Shown here piece by piece: positions 16,969 through 26,490 of a DNA stretch of 64,000 nt (its first letter is position 1; the number at the start of each line of letters is the position of its first letter). A program made the translations under genes and the position numbers. Under the pieces are notes generated by a model. That model worked only from the letters and a program-made list of their open reading frames with translations, was not told where the DNA came from and ran no database searches. Source of the DNA: Acidobacteriota bacterium (lineage in GTDB: Bacteria; Acidobacteriota; Terriglobia; Terriglobales; Acidobacteriaceae); contig JAFDVR010000014.1 in assembly GCA_018268855.1 (NCBI GenBank), forward strand, positions 1 through 64,000, in the 5' to 3' direction.

Positions 16969-17862
16969 TTGATTCCGAATACGAATGACGGCAGCACACA
17001 GGCGCCAAGGCTGCGGCGATACATCAGCATGTTTGCCGTGCAGAGCATGCCAGCGTATGCGAAGAACACACCTGCAGAGAATGTCGCACTGATTCATGAG
17101 GCTGGTTATGAAGGCATCCAGTTTGGCGATGGCGATGCCCAGGAGACGATCGACGGCTGCCTGAAGCTCGGCATGGGCGTGGCGCAGAGTGGACGGATCA
17201 GCGTGCCTGCCGATGCGGATGCGCTTGCATCACGGCTGGCGGGAGAGGGCGTGGAGTGCGCCACGATCCATCTTGGCTGGGGCACGGAGGACGAGATCGA
17301 AGGCGCACGACTAATTGAGGCATTGCTCAGCGCTTCCTCAAAACATCGTTTGCCTCTCTATGCAGAGACGCACCGCGCCACGCTGTTTCAAGACATGTGG
17401 CGCACGGTGCAGTTTGTCAAGCGGTTTCCAGAACTGCGCTTCAATGCGGATTTTTCTCATTGGTATACCGGAGCGGAGATGGTGTACGGCGGCGTGGACA
17501 GCAAGCTCGCGCTGATTGCGCCGGTGTTTGCGCGTGTGCGGTTTATGCATGGACGCATCAGCGATCCGGGATGCATGCAGGTGTGCGTGGATACCTCAAA
17601 GACGCAGGCTTTTGTTGAGGATTTCAAACGCATGTGGGCGACAGCGTTTGCGGGATTTTTGCAATCGGCTGTAGCGGGCGACTATATCTGTTTTGCCCCG
17701 GAGTTGCTGGCAAACGACATCTTCTATGGGCGCATGGTTCCGAGCAATGGCGGTATGGTGGAGGAGTGCGACCGCTGGCAGCAGTCGTTTGTGCTGACGG
17801 AGATTGCGCAACAATGTTTCGCCAAAGCACAGGCGGAGCAGGATGCCGTGCCAACTGCCTGA
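16969..17862 (+). CDS. Sugar phosphate isomerase/epimerase-like TIM-barrel protein
   Basis: The 297-residue protein belongs to the xylose-isomerase-like / AP-endonuclease-2 barrel superfamily. The start region (FAVQSMPAYAKNTPAENVAL) leads into HEAGYEGIQFGDGDA, the usual first strand-helix unit. Likely metal ligands are E133 in YAETHRAT, D161 and H164 in NADFSHWYTG, H194 in FMHGRISDPG and the glutamate in CFAPELL. Members interconvert or dehydrate sugars and inositols (for example IolE, IolI or hydroxypyruvate isomerase relatives); the substrate here is unknown. Context with a sugar porter, mutarotase and oxygenase suggests it handles a sugar or inositol freed by the oxygenase. The TTG start is chosen on its ribosome binding site. 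The gene lies 469 bases after the oxygenase, with repeats between. Confidence 0.83.
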   Translation: MIPNTNDGSTQAPRLRRYISMFAVQSMPAYAKNTPAENVALIHEAGYEGIQFGDGDAQETIDGCLKLGMGVAQSGRISVPADADALASRLAGEGVECATIHLGWGTEDEIEGARLIEALLSASSKHRLPLYAETHRATLFQDMWRTVQFVKRFPELRFNADFSHWYTGAEMVYGGVDSKLALIAPVFARVRFMHGRISDPGCMQVCVDTSKTQAFVEDFKRMWATAFAGFLQSAVAGDYICFAPELLANDIFYGRMVPSNGGMVEECDRWQQSFVLTEIAQQCFAKAQAEQDAVPTA

Positions 17863-17998
17863 GGCGCAACTTTATCCGATTAGCATAGTGTCTTTTCAAG
17901 ACATCTCAATCTGCCGTATTGGCTATCACAGATAGACAGAGGCTAACGTGTGCCTGCTGTATGCGTCCCTCTCCCAACGCATTTAAATTGGAGTGGAT

Positions 17999-18613
17999 AT
18001 GCACCTTGTTTCTGGACTTTTGTTTTTTTCTCTCAGCATGACTTCTTTGGGGGTGCACGCGCAGACGGCGCCGGGTGCGCCGGCGAGTGCTCCACAGTAT
18101 GCGGGGATCTCCGGCGTATTGCAGCCTGCGCTGGCCAGCGTGCGGCACGCGGTGGAGACGGCGCGGCCCGATAAATGGAAGATCTCCAACTCCCTTGAAG
18201 ACGAGACGATTAAGAACATTCACTCCATCGAGCATGATATGGACGCGACGCTTCCGCAGCTTTTGTCGGCAGCAGATACGCGGCCTGTGCTTCTTTCGCA
18301 TGTGCTACCTGCTACGCGCAATGTGGATGCGCTGTATAACGTGCTTCTGCGTGTGGCTGCAACGGCCAAAGTGGCTGCTCCTAACGAACAGACAGCGATG
18401 CTGGAGGATGCCGTCGCACAACTGCAAGAAGCGAAACGGGTGCTGGAAGACCGCGTTCGTGAGCAGGCAGCGGCGGAAGAAAAACGTGTGAACGATCTGC
18501 AGGTCTCTTTGAAGGCCAGCCAGGATGCGCTGGCTAAAGCGCAAGCGGATGCGGCCGCAGCAACCGCGAAATCTGGGAAGAAGAAATCTGCGAAGTCTTC
18601 GCGGAGGAAGTAG
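17999..18613 (+). CDS. Small secreted protein with C-terminal coiled coil, function unknown
   Basis: The 204-residue product begins MHLVSGLLFFSLSMTSLGVH and has a signal peptide ending near HAQ-T (about residue 22). Residues about 30-120 are helical, with no recognised motif. Residues 130-190 form a predicted coiled coil (LEDAVAQLQEAKRVLEDRVREQ and on), followed by a Lys/Ser-rich basic tail (SGKKKSAKSSRRK). This layout suggests a periplasmic or envelope-associated protein that could bind acidic polymers, but no function can be assigned. ATG 17999 is preceded by GGAG at 17990-17993; a GTG at 17993 is within that site. It stands alone between the sugar cluster and a block of repeats. Confidence 0.7.
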   Translation: MHLVSGLLFFSLSMTSLGVHAQTAPGAPASAPQYAGISGVLQPALASVRHAVETARPDKWKISNSLEDETIKNIHSIEHDMDATLPQLLSAADTRPVLLSHVLPATRNVDALYNVLLRVAATAKVAAPNEQTAMLEDAVAQLQEAKRVLEDRVREQAAAEEKRVNDLQVSLKASQDALAKAQADAAAATAKSGKKKSAKSSRRK

Positions 18614-18625
18614 GCGTTGAAGGAT

Positions 18626-18715
18626 GGATAGGTCGCGCCTTCAGCGTTCTGGTTTTGGTTGTTCCGTATACCTGGGCCTTGCCCCAGGCTTTTATAGAGC
18701 GGGCCTTTGGCCCTG
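18626..18715 (+). repeat. Interspersed palindromic repeat, type A (copy 2)
   Basis: It runs from GGATAGGTCGCGCCTTCAGC through CCTGGGCCTTGCCCCAGG to GGGCCTTTGGCCCTG, thirteen bases after a stop codon. The stretch 18614-19089 is made up of this and two type B copies. Confidence 0.8.
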
Positions 18716-18770
18716 AAAGCACCAGGGCCATCGTGTCTGACGGCCCCTGAAGAAGCTGGATTGAGATCTT

Positions 18771-18861
18771 TCCCTCAGGGGCTGAAGCCCCGGTTTCTTG
18801 CTGTGCTAACGGCTGGCCTGAAGCCCAGCCCCTTCAAAGATTTCTCCATGTGGGCTCGTAG
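18771..18861 (+). repeat. Interspersed repeat, type B (copy 4)
   Basis: CCCTCAGGGGCTGAAGCCCC is followed by GGCTGGCCTGAAGCCCAGCC and CCTTCAAAGATTTCTCCATG. It is directly followed by a second, related unit. Confidence 0.78.
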
Positions 18862-18886
18862 ACGGCAACGGGCTCGGCGAAGGATA

Positions 18887-19012
18887 CGGCTGGGCTGAAG
18901 CCCAGCCCTTCAAAGGTTTCTCCATGTGAAACGGTGTTATCTCGTAGACAGCAACGGTCCCGGCGAAGGAATACAGAGATACTTCACTGCGTTCAGTGAT
19001 GACGGTTCACGG
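18887..19012 (+). repeat. Interspersed repeat, type B (copy 5, right part)
   Basis: GGCTGGGCTGAAGCCCAGCC is followed by CTTCAAAGGTTTCTCCATG and ends with GGAATACAGAGATACTTCAC and GTGATGACGGTTC. It lacks the left GGGGCTGAAGCCCC part and follows copy 4 in tandem. Confidence 0.75.
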
Positions 19013-19089
19013 AGCGGGTTGCCAGCCCCTTCAAGAGCAAGAAGTGTTTGATTCATCAGATACGACCTAAGGCAATCCTCTGGGATGCG

Positions 19090-21171
19090 TTACTTTCTAG
19101 GCGCGATGCCGCGTTCTGCGAGTGCCTTGATAAAGATGCCGCCCACTACTGAGCGTGCCTGGAAGTTCACCTGCTTTCCGCTCACGGCGTCGTAGAAGTC
19201 CGTCAGGGGGACGCGCGATGGCGACTCATCTGTCCACTGCACAAGACGATGTGTGAGATCGGTAAACTGCCTCGGATCGGTGGTCAGCGTTCCGGTCCAG
19301 ATCTGCCAATCCAGCTTGGTGATGGTTTTGCGGTTATCGAGCGGCAGGCCGTAACGCCGCATCTGTTTGGGATAAAACGCCCAGAGATCGGCGGCGAGTT
19401 TTTTGGGGAACAGGTGCAGGTCCAATAAGTCGTCCCAGACGAGGTTGTACTCCTGGCTCCACGTGTTGGGCTGATCGAAGGCGAGGCGATAGTGATCGCC
19501 GTCGCGCGCCATCTTTTCCCACTTTGCAGGCAGCGTCTTTACCAATGCCGAGTAGTGCGCCGCGAGTTTTTCGTTGCCGGTGTGCTTCGCAATCTGCGCA
19601 AAGGCGCCGAGTGCCTCAATGGCTTTGAGCGAGAGGTTGGTGTTGTGGGCGAGATGTCCGGCGAAGTCGTCGGTGCTGAGCTGGTTTTCGGGGTCCATGC
19701 CTTTGTCTTCGAGATAGGCGGCCCATTTGGTAAGCTGCGGCATGTATTGCCGGGCAAAGCTCCAGTCGTGCTCGGCCTGGCCCAGCGCGGCGATCATCAG
19801 GATGAGGTCGCCGCTCTCTTCCACCGGCATCTGGTTGTCTTCCGTGACTTCTCCACCGCCGTACACCTGCCCGTTCGCCAGCGGGAAGGTGCCGAGATCG
19901 TGCGGAGCAAATGGGAAGCGCCAGCGCGGCAGCGTTGTATAACGCATCATCGGTTCAAGCTGCGCGCGCAACAGACGCGGATTGAAGTAGAGGAAGAACG
20001 GCGACGAGGGATAGGTCACGTCTACCGTGTCGATGCAGCCGTTGCTCGCATTCTCTTTGGAGAAGAGCATTGGCTCGCCATCCACATCGGCCACGAGCTT
20101 GTGCGCGGCGATGGTCTGACGGAAGGCCAGAGCGGTGAGGTAGGCGTAGTCCGCTCCGCCGACGCGCTCCATCTCGCGTGTGAGATCGGCATCGAACTTC
20201 TCTCCCTTGGCGTCGAGCGCGGCGTATTCGCTCTCTGCCTTGCGAAGCATCTCGGCTTCCGTCATGCCGTTGCGCTGCCAGTAGGGACGCATCTTCCGTC
20301 CGAGATATTCAATGGCATAGCCTTGCGTGTAGGCCAGCAGCACATGCTTTTTTACCGGCTGCGCGGAGACCTCTCCCAGCGGAAAGGCCACGGCAAGATG
20401 CACGGGATGACCGCGCCAGTCGGCAGCTTTTGGCATGGCGAGATCGTCTGCGTGGGGCAGCGTGCCGTCGGTATTGAACTGGGCCATGCTGTTCCACGCG
20501 AGCGCGGTAGTGGCGTTCGCGCCGTCTGGAACGCCGAGGTGAAAGTAGCCCCAGTCGATGCGGATGCGGTCGCCTGCCTGATGCAGTGTGGCCTGGTCTT
20601 TTGTGCCGACGTTGAGCAGCGTAAGAGCGCCTGCGCGTGTGCGGCCCCAGGTTACGGGTTGCGCGCTATCGTTCACCGCAATCTGCGGATCGACGTCGAG
20701 CATGAGATCGACTTTGTGCGCTTTGCCGTCGGTCGCACTTACCGACCACGACAGATACGTTACAGGGCGCGACATGACATCGAGGTCCTGCGGGAACAGC
20801 GGCGTAAAGAAGGTCGCCTCTAACTGAACACCCGCGGCGGAGAAAATATAGCGCGTGTGCAGCGACTTTACTTCCACAGAGTCCTGATGCATTGCCTCCA
20901 GCACGGGCATGGCGAAGTATTGCCGGGGACGCACGCCCATCCATCGGTAGGTTGTGCCATCGATGCGCAGAAGGCCGGTGAGGGGTTGTGCCGCTTCAGA
21001 CCAATGTTTTGTGGGCGTGTCGGTGAGGTGGTCGCTCATGGACCACACGCTGAAGTAGGGATCGTTGGCGATAAGCGGCACAGCCGGTGGACGGTGCGCC
21101 GGCTGCGCGGTGGCTACGGCGACAAAGAAAGATGCTACTGCTGTGAGCGCCGCAAGGCCCCTGATTTTCAT
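19090..21171 (-). CDS. Secreted glutaminase-A-like protein (DUF4965/DUF1793 type)
   Basis: The 693-residue product starts MKIRGLAALTAVASFFVAV with a signal peptide ending near ATA-QP. It opens with PPAVPLIANDPYFSVWSMSD, a hallmark of this family, then an N-terminal beta-sandwich (about 30-330) and an (alpha/alpha) toroid (about 340-690) with DTVDVTYPSSPFFLYFNP, FAPHDLGTFPLANGQ, PVEESGDLILM, DDFAGHLAHNTNLSLKAI and YNLVWDDLLDL. The family is named after fungal glutaminase A, but the (alpha/alpha) barrel is glycosidase-like and bacterial members usually sit in polysaccharide loci, so a glycoside substrate is quite possible. It is the last gene of a leftward set following a sulfatase and a TonB-dependent receptor. 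A perfect hairpin lies 30 bases before its start. Confidence 0.87.
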   Translation of the reverse strand: MKIRGLAALTAVASFFVAVATAQPAHRPPAVPLIANDPYFSVWSMSDHLTDTPTKHWSEAAQPLTGLLRIDGTTYRWMGVRPRQYFAMPVLEAMHQDSVEVKSLHTRYIFSAAGVQLEATFFTPLFPQDLDVMSRPVTYLSWSVSATDGKAHKVDLMLDVDPQIAVNDSAQPVTWGRTRAGALTLLNVGTKDQATLHQAGDRIRIDWGYFHLGVPDGANATTALAWNSMAQFNTDGTLPHADDLAMPKAADWRGHPVHLAVAFPLGEVSAQPVKKHVLLAYTQGYAIEYLGRKMRPYWQRNGMTEAEMLRKAESEYAALDAKGEKFDADLTREMERVGGADYAYLTALAFRQTIAAHKLVADVDGEPMLFSKENASNGCIDTVDVTYPSSPFFLYFNPRLLRAQLEPMMRYTTLPRWRFPFAPHDLGTFPLANGQVYGGGEVTEDNQMPVEESGDLILMIAALGQAEHDWSFARQYMPQLTKWAAYLEDKGMDPENQLSTDDFAGHLAHNTNLSLKAIEALGAFAQIAKHTGNEKLAAHYSALVKTLPAKWEKMARDGDHYRLAFDQPNTWSQEYNLVWDDLLDLHLFPKKLAADLWAFYPKQMRRYGLPLDNRKTITKLDWQIWTGTLTTDPRQFTDLTHRLVQWTDESPSRVPLTDFYDAVSGKQVNFQARSVVGGIFIKALAERGIAPRK

Positions 21172-21200
21172 ACCTAAATCGTTCCCTTCGTGTGTTGCAA

Positions 21201-21229
21201 AGCGTGGCCACCTGATGAGCGGCCACGCT
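21201..21229. terminator. Perfect hairpin between sulfatase and glutaminase-A-like genes
   Basis: AGCGTGGCC (21201-21209) pairs with GGCCACGCT (21221-21229) around an 11-base loop. A run of T follows on the + strand and a shorter TTTG on the - strand. It may end or weaken leftward transcription after the sulfatase gene, or act as a leader hairpin for the next gene. Confidence 0.55.
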
Positions 21230-21256
21230 CTTTTTTGTGATGCAGACTGCGTAGTT

Positions 21257-22807
21257 CTACCAGGTCATCTGTCGCTCGGGTATTGGATCGACGGTGCCCA
21301 TCATGCGTGAGGCGAGCAACTGCATCATTTGTGCCTGTTCGCCTTTGAGCGTGGCTGTGTTCCAGAGATTGTTGTACTCGCCGGGATCTTTTTCCAGGTC
21401 GTACAGCTCGCCCGTGTTCAGGTTGTTGTAGAGCGATAGCTTCCACTTTTTTGTACGCACCGAAGCGCAGATGGGTGGTGGATTGTAGAGCGCGTTCGCG
21501 TCGAAGTATTCGGTGAAGGTGGAGTCGCGGTGCTCCGTGGTTTCGCCAGTGAGCAGAGGCATGAGCGACTGGCCTTGCATGCCAGACGGAATCGGCAGGC
21601 CCGCGGCATGGATGAGCGTCGGCGCGAGGTCGATCATCTCCACCAGCGCGTCTACCTTGAGGCCGGCCTTGAACTTCTTTGGCCAGCGGATGATGAGCGG
21701 CACGCGGGTGAGGCAATCGTAGAAGTAGGGGCCCTTGAGATACATGCCGTGGTCGCCGAGCATCTCGCCGTGATCGCTCATGAAGATGACGATGGTGTCG
21801 TCGGCCTGGCCGGTCTCTTCCAGCGTCTTCAACATGCGGCCTACTTCGGTATCTACCTGCTCGATCATGGCGTAGTAGGCGGCGGTGATTTTGCGGTGTT
21901 CTTCGTCGCTTGTTTTTGCAAATGAGACGGCCACACCGCCGTATGCGCCCTTGTTGTCGTCGCGCTGGAACTTGGGTTTGTTGTCGAGTTCGCCTTGTTT
22001 ATATGCAGGGGCGGGCATCTTTGCCGGATCGTAGTGGCTCAGGTACTCTTCCGTCGGCCAGAACGGGTGGTGCGGCTGGAAGATGTTCACCGACATCAGC
22101 CACGGATTGAAGAGGCGCTGCTGGCGCATGAACTGGATAGCCATGTCTGAGCACCATGCCGTTTGGGTGTACTGCGGCGAGATGGGCATGCCCCATACTT
22201 CGCTGTGTTTGGGCGGGGGAGGGATTTTTACGCCGTTCTTGTCGAGCCAGTTGTACCACTGGTTTTGCCCCGGCCATTGGTCGCTTACGTCGTGACTCCA
22301 CCAAAAGAGGCTGTAGCCGTCGTCGATGCGGCTTTCGTTGCGTCCGCCAAAGCAGGGCGAGAGGTGGAGCTTGCCGGCGAGGCCGCAGTTGTATTCAAAG
22401 TCGGCGAGGATGCGCGGTACCAGCCGTTCGGTCTCGCGGATCTTTTGCCCGTTGGCGCGCAGGCCAGTGACATGCGGATATCGACCGGTGAGGAAGCTCG
22501 CGCGCGACGGAGAGCAGATGGGACACTGCACGAAGGTGTTGGTAAAGGTCACCGATTCCGCCATGAATTTCTGGAGGTTCGGCGTTTTGATGAGCGGATT
22601 GCTAAGGCCCTGAATCGTGTCGAAGCGCTGCTGGTCGGTGCAGATCCACAGAATGTTCGGCATCTTCTCGCCGTCCGGTTTTGTGGGCGGAGAAGGAAAG
22701 CTGTGCTTCCGTGGATGTGGCGGCATCGCCTCCTGCGCTACTGCTCCGCTGGCCGTCATGGCACCGGCGGAGAGCAGCGCGTTTTTGATCATTTCGCGAC
22801 GATTCAT
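21257..22807 (-). CDS. Secreted sulfatase (CSPSR motif)
   Basis: The 516-residue protein begins MNRREMIKNALLSAGAMTAS, a leader of Tat appearance. The core begins MPNILWICTDQQRFDTIQG with metal-binding D residues, then the activation signature C98-SPSR-ASFLTGR, whose cysteine becomes formylglycine. FMSDHGEMLGDHGMYLKGP holds further metal ligands and the basic catalytic region, a layout shared with choline-sulfatase and heparan-sulfatase-like S1 enzymes. The C-terminal part has YDLEKDPGEYNNLWN, another common family mark. It removes sulfate from a sulfated glycan or small ester in the periplasm. GAGG precedes the ATG by six bases. Its stop is 58 bases downstream of the TonB-dependent receptor direction of reading, so it is probably part of that operon. 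Confidence 0.93.
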   Translation of the reverse strand: MNRREMIKNALLSAGAMTASGAVAQEAMPPHPRKHSFPSPPTKPDGEKMPNILWICTDQQRFDTIQGLSNPLIKTPNLQKFMAESVTFTNTFVQCPICSPSRASFLTGRYPHVTGLRANGQKIRETERLVPRILADFEYNCGLAGKLHLSPCFGGRNESRIDDGYSLFWWSHDVSDQWPGQNQWYNWLDKNGVKIPPPPKHSEVWGMPISPQYTQTAWCSDMAIQFMRQQRLFNPWLMSVNIFQPHHPFWPTEEYLSHYDPAKMPAPAYKQGELDNKPKFQRDDNKGAYGGVAVSFAKTSDEEHRKITAAYYAMIEQVDTEVGRMLKTLEETGQADDTIVIFMSDHGEMLGDHGMYLKGPYFYDCLTRVPLIIRWPKKFKAGLKVDALVEMIDLAPTLIHAAGLPIPSGMQGQSLMPLLTGETTEHRDSTFTEYFDANALYNPPPICASVRTKKWKLSLYNNLNTGELYDLEKDPGEYNNLWNTATLKGEQAQMMQLLASRMMGTVDPIPERQMTW

Positions 22808-22864
22808 GAATACCTCATCTGTGAGCGCATCGCTGTGCGCCTTCTCTTGTTTATACAGAGCGGG

Positions 22865-25800
22865 CTAGAACTTGATCTTCAGCGCTACCTGAATTTCACG
22901 TGCCGGTGGTGAGTTGCGGACTCCGGTGATGGTGCCGAACGCAGCAGCATTTCTCGACGTGTTTGGCAGACCGAAATGAGGTGTGTTGGTTACGTTGAAC
23001 ATTTCAGCACGCAGGTCTGTACTGATGCGATCGAAGAAGCGTGTGCTCTTTACGAGAGAAGCGTCCAAATTCACCAATCCCGGTCCGCGCACGCCACCGT
23101 AGGTGCGTTTCACGGTGCCGTAGGTGTAAGCCGCCGGGTTCGCAAACGCAGCCGTATTGAAGTACGCATTCACGATATCCGTGTTGGAACGTTTGCCATG
23201 AATTACCGGATCGACTCCGGGGACAAGGTTCACGCGGTTCGCACCGCCAGTGGCAGTGCCATCGAACGTCAATGGCTGACCGCTCTGTGCGGTAAAGATG
23301 CCATTGATCTTCCATCCACTGATGAGCGTACTCGTCACACCATTGGCATGGCTGCCGAAGCGCTTGCCCCGGCCGAACGGGAGCTCACTTGTGGAATTAA
23401 TCACCAGGTTGTGAGGCACGTCCACCTCAGACAAGGAGCGTTCTGCACGGAGGTCGTAGTAGTTCTGGGGACCCGTGTTGTTGTTGCCGCCGATGGGCGA
23501 AAGCTGCGCGTTCACGTCGGAGATCCACTTGCTCCAGGTATACGAGGCCAGCAAGGTGGTGCCGTGTGTAGCGCGCCGCACTACTTTGACCTGGGCCGAG
23601 TGATACACCGAGCTGCCCCAGTTGCGATTGATCTCCATCACACTGAGGAACTGCGGATAAGGCAGAAGGAGCTGCTGCCGGGTCACCGTCGGATTGGAGA
23701 GGTTGCCGATCGACACGAAAGGCTTGAATGGATTTGGCACCTGCTGCGTCAGTTGGGTACCGAGGCTGAAGTAAGTGGGATCAAGCTGGTTCAACTGGTA
23801 TGGGCCAGTAAGATGCAAACCGTGCGAACCGGAATAGCCGAGATCCAGGAGGAATGCTCCTGGAAATTGCTGCTGCACATCCGCATTCCATTGATAGCTC
23901 GTCGGGGTCTTTGCATCTTTGGTCCACACGGAGATATTTTGCCCGAGCTGGGTAGCCGCACCGAGGCTGTTACCGGAAGGCTGCACTAATCCTTGCGGGA
24001 ACGGATCCTTGAGGAGGTTTTGCGGAAGTATCCCATTGAAGGTGTTCCACGCAGTTGCAGAGGCATAGCCCAGACTGGGCGAGAAGCCCACAGCGTTGTC
24101 AGAAATTTCAAGCGGAGCATAGGCGATACCAAAGCCGCCGCGAAGTACCAGCGTCGGGTTTGGACTGAACGATGCACCGATGCGCGGAGCGATATTGTTT
24201 TTTTGGCGGGTGTAAACATTGCGCGGCGTACTGCCCACGCCCGCAAACTGTAAGCCGCCCTTCAACTGCGGGAAGCTGGGGTTGGCTGCGGGACTTGCCA
24301 CATCGGTATCGAAGTAGTTCAGACGGTTATGACGATCGACATACGGCGATTCGCCGTCATAACGCACGCCAAGATTCAACGTCAGACGCGGAGTAACACG
24401 CCAGTTGTCCTGGATAAATACAGCGCCATACATATTCTGTAGAGCAACGCCGGTACCCAGCGGCATATTTCCGGACGATCCAACACCAAGCAGAAAACTG
24501 GCAAATGCATTGCCGCATGGCTTTGTTGCGCAACTCGTCGTAGAGTTAGCGTTCGGTCCCTGCGTTTGCGCTACAGCAAAACTGTAACTGCCTCCGCTAT
24601 TGGCCACGCTGAAGTAGTTGATGCGGTGCAGGCGACCGTCTACGCCTCCGATAAGGGTATGGCGCCCCATGATCTTTGTGACCGTCGCCACAATGGTGTG
24701 CGCATCGTTGCCGTTGTTCAGTACGCTCTGGTTCGCAAGGCCTGTGTAGGAAGCAATGTTGATGGCGGGAAACATGGGGATACTAATCGCACTCACCAAC
24801 GATGACGGGAAACCGAGGGTCCCATTATCAAACCCATAGCTCAGCGTATACCGCTTCTGATACCAGCGAGCGAAGCCGTAGTCCACCGTAAGCAACAGGG
24901 TTGGGGAGAATGCATACGTGTTATCGAAGGTGAATGACTGATTGGTGAAGGGTGTTGTACCTACCGCACCCTTGTTGTCCGCAATATTACCGAACTGATT
25001 GGGCTGCGTTAGCGGCGTGTAGCTCCAGGCATAGCGGCCAAACAGGCTGTACTTCTGCGTCACCTTTTGATCGATGCGCGTACTGAACTGGTCCTGCGTA
25101 AGACGGATCGATGCGCCGCTCACATAGTTGTTCGTATTGCCCGGCTGATTTGGTAATGGATAGTAGTTCAGAATCGCCTTGGCTACCGGATCGATCATGT
25201 TGGCCGGAATCTGATTGTTCGTAAATTGGTCGCGTGTGTTTACCGTGCCCACCACATGCGTGCTAAACGGGTTATAGATACTGGCTACACCATTGAAATT
25301 GCCATCACGCTGCGCCTGCGTTGGCACCGTGCCCGTAAAGGGAGCGCCTTTGATACGGCGTGTACCCTGATAGTCCAAAAAGAAGAACGTCCGATTCTTA
25401 AAAACAGGGCCGCCGAGCGTTCCGCCAAACTGGTTCATCTTGAATGGCAGTCTCGCCAGACCCGCCTTTTTGTTGAACCAATCATTTGCATCCAGCCATG
25501 AGTTACGCAGAAATTCGAACGCGCTGCCGTGCCAGGCGTTAGTACCTGATTTTGTGCTCACGTTGACTACGCCGCCCGAGTAGTGGCCGTACGTTGCAGG
25601 CAGATTACTGCTCTCTACCTTGAACTCCTGGGTGTCATCGACGGAGGGCAGCGTGGTGATCTGATTGAAGAACCCTACGGCGCTCGATACACCATCGATG
25701 AGAATTTCATTGGATTGGAGACGTCCGCCGTTGATGCTGAAGTTGGTGTCCCAAGTGGTGTTTACCGGCACGTCGCCAAACTGTCCGTATGCCGATGGCG

Positions 25801-26302
25801 AGAAGTAGACACCCGGTGTCAACTGGACAAGACGAAACGTAGAGCGCCCATTCAGCGGCAGAGCTTCGACCGTTTCTCCGGTGATGACCTGGCCAAGCGA
25901 TGACGTTTGCGTATCGAGCAGCGGAGGCGCAGACGAGACATTCACCGACTCGGACACTTCACCGACGCTCATCGCCACGTCAATCTTGGCCGACTGCGCC
26001 ACCTGCAGGATGACCTTGTTTTGCACTGTCTCTTTGAAGCCGGGCTTTGTCACCTTGAGCACATAGTTTTCGCCGGGCTGCAGCAGCGGGATGGTGTATT
26101 GCCCCTGATCGTTTGACGTTACGGTTTGCGTGATGCCGCGCGTGGGATCGCTGATGGTGACTGTGGCTCCGGGAATGGCTGCGCCTGCGGAGTCGGTCAC
26201 TGTGCCGGTAAGGTTTGCTGTTTGCAATTGTGCGTGGCCATAGACCACGGAGAAGGCCAGGAGCAGTGCTGCACAGACTGATCGGAAGTGAGTTCGCGTC
26301 AT
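22865..26302 (-). CDS. TonB-dependent outer membrane receptor with carboxypeptidase-regulatory-like domain
   Basis: The 1,145-residue product begins MTRTHFRSVCAALLLAFSVV and has a signal peptide ending YGHAQ. Residues 24-115 are a CarboxypepD_reg-like beta domain (LTGTVTDSAGAAIPGATVTI, GQYTIPLLQPGENYVLKV). A plug domain follows (TVEALPLNGRSTFRLVQLTPG), then a long beta-barrel that ends in IQVALKIKF with the terminal phenylalanine typical of outer membrane proteins. This is the OmpA/CarboxypepD-like receptor type that is greatly expanded in Terriglobia; it imports large substrates, most likely oligosaccharides. The next gene downstream, 57 bases away, is a sulfatase, so the two are probably co-expressed. 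The divergent response regulator gene starts 188 bases away, and this gap is the natural place for its operator. Confidence 0.93.
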   Translation of the reverse strand: MTRTHFRSVCAALLLAFSVVYGHAQLQTANLTGTVTDSAGAAIPGATVTISDPTRGITQTVTSNDQGQYTIPLLQPGENYVLKVTKPGFKETVQNKVILQVAQSAKIDVAMSVGEVSESVNVSSAPPLLDTQTSSLGQVITGETVEALPLNGRSTFRLVQLTPGVYFSPSAYGQFGDVPVNTTWDTNFSINGGRLQSNEILIDGVSSAVGFFNQITTLPSVDDTQEFKVESSNLPATYGHYSGGVVNVSTKSGTNAWHGSAFEFLRNSWLDANDWFNKKAGLARLPFKMNQFGGTLGGPVFKNRTFFFLDYQGTRRIKGAPFTGTVPTQAQRDGNFNGVASIYNPFSTHVVGTVNTRDQFTNNQIPANMIDPVAKAILNYYPLPNQPGNTNNYVSGASIRLTQDQFSTRIDQKVTQKYSLFGRYAWSYTPLTQPNQFGNIADNKGAVGTTPFTNQSFTFDNTYAFSPTLLLTVDYGFARWYQKRYTLSYGFDNGTLGFPSSLVSAISIPMFPAINIASYTGLANQSVLNNGNDAHTIVATVTKIMGRHTLIGGVDGRLHRINYFSVANSGGSYSFAVAQTQGPNANSTTSCATKPCGNAFASFLLGVGSSGNMPLGTGVALQNMYGAVFIQDNWRVTPRLTLNLGVRYDGESPYVDRHNRLNYFDTDVASPAANPSFPQLKGGLQFAGVGSTPRNVYTRQKNNIAPRIGASFSPNPTLVLRGGFGIAYAPLEISDNAVGFSPSLGYASATAWNTFNGILPQNLLKDPFPQGLVQPSGNSLGAATQLGQNISVWTKDAKTPTSYQWNADVQQQFPGAFLLDLGYSGSHGLHLTGPYQLNQLDPTYFSLGTQLTQQVPNPFKPFVSIGNLSNPTVTRQQLLLPYPQFLSVMEINRNWGSSVYHSAQVKVVRRATHGTTLLASYTWSKWISDVNAQLSPIGGNNNTGPQNYYDLRAERSLSEVDVPHNLVINSTSELPFGRGKRFGSHANGVTSTLISGWKINGIFTAQSGQPLTFDGTATGGANRVNLVPGVDPVIHGKRSNTDIVNAYFNTAAFANPAAYTYGTVKRTYGGVRGPGLVNLDASLVKSTRFFDRISTDLRAEMFNVTNTPHFGLPNTSRNAAAFGTITGVRNSPPAREIQVALKIKF

Positions 26303-26490
26303 GTGGTTTGCCTCGAAACCCGCAGATGTATGGCAGACCCAGGGTCTGCATGCGCCGCTCATCGTTTGGGTAAAGTGTTGGTCATACTAGGGATTTCCGC
26401 AGGCAACAATCAATGGTGCGGCGGTATCGTTCTCCGGTAGTGCCGCAGCACTATATCCAAATTCACCGTGCGCAGGAGTAGGATGACGGC

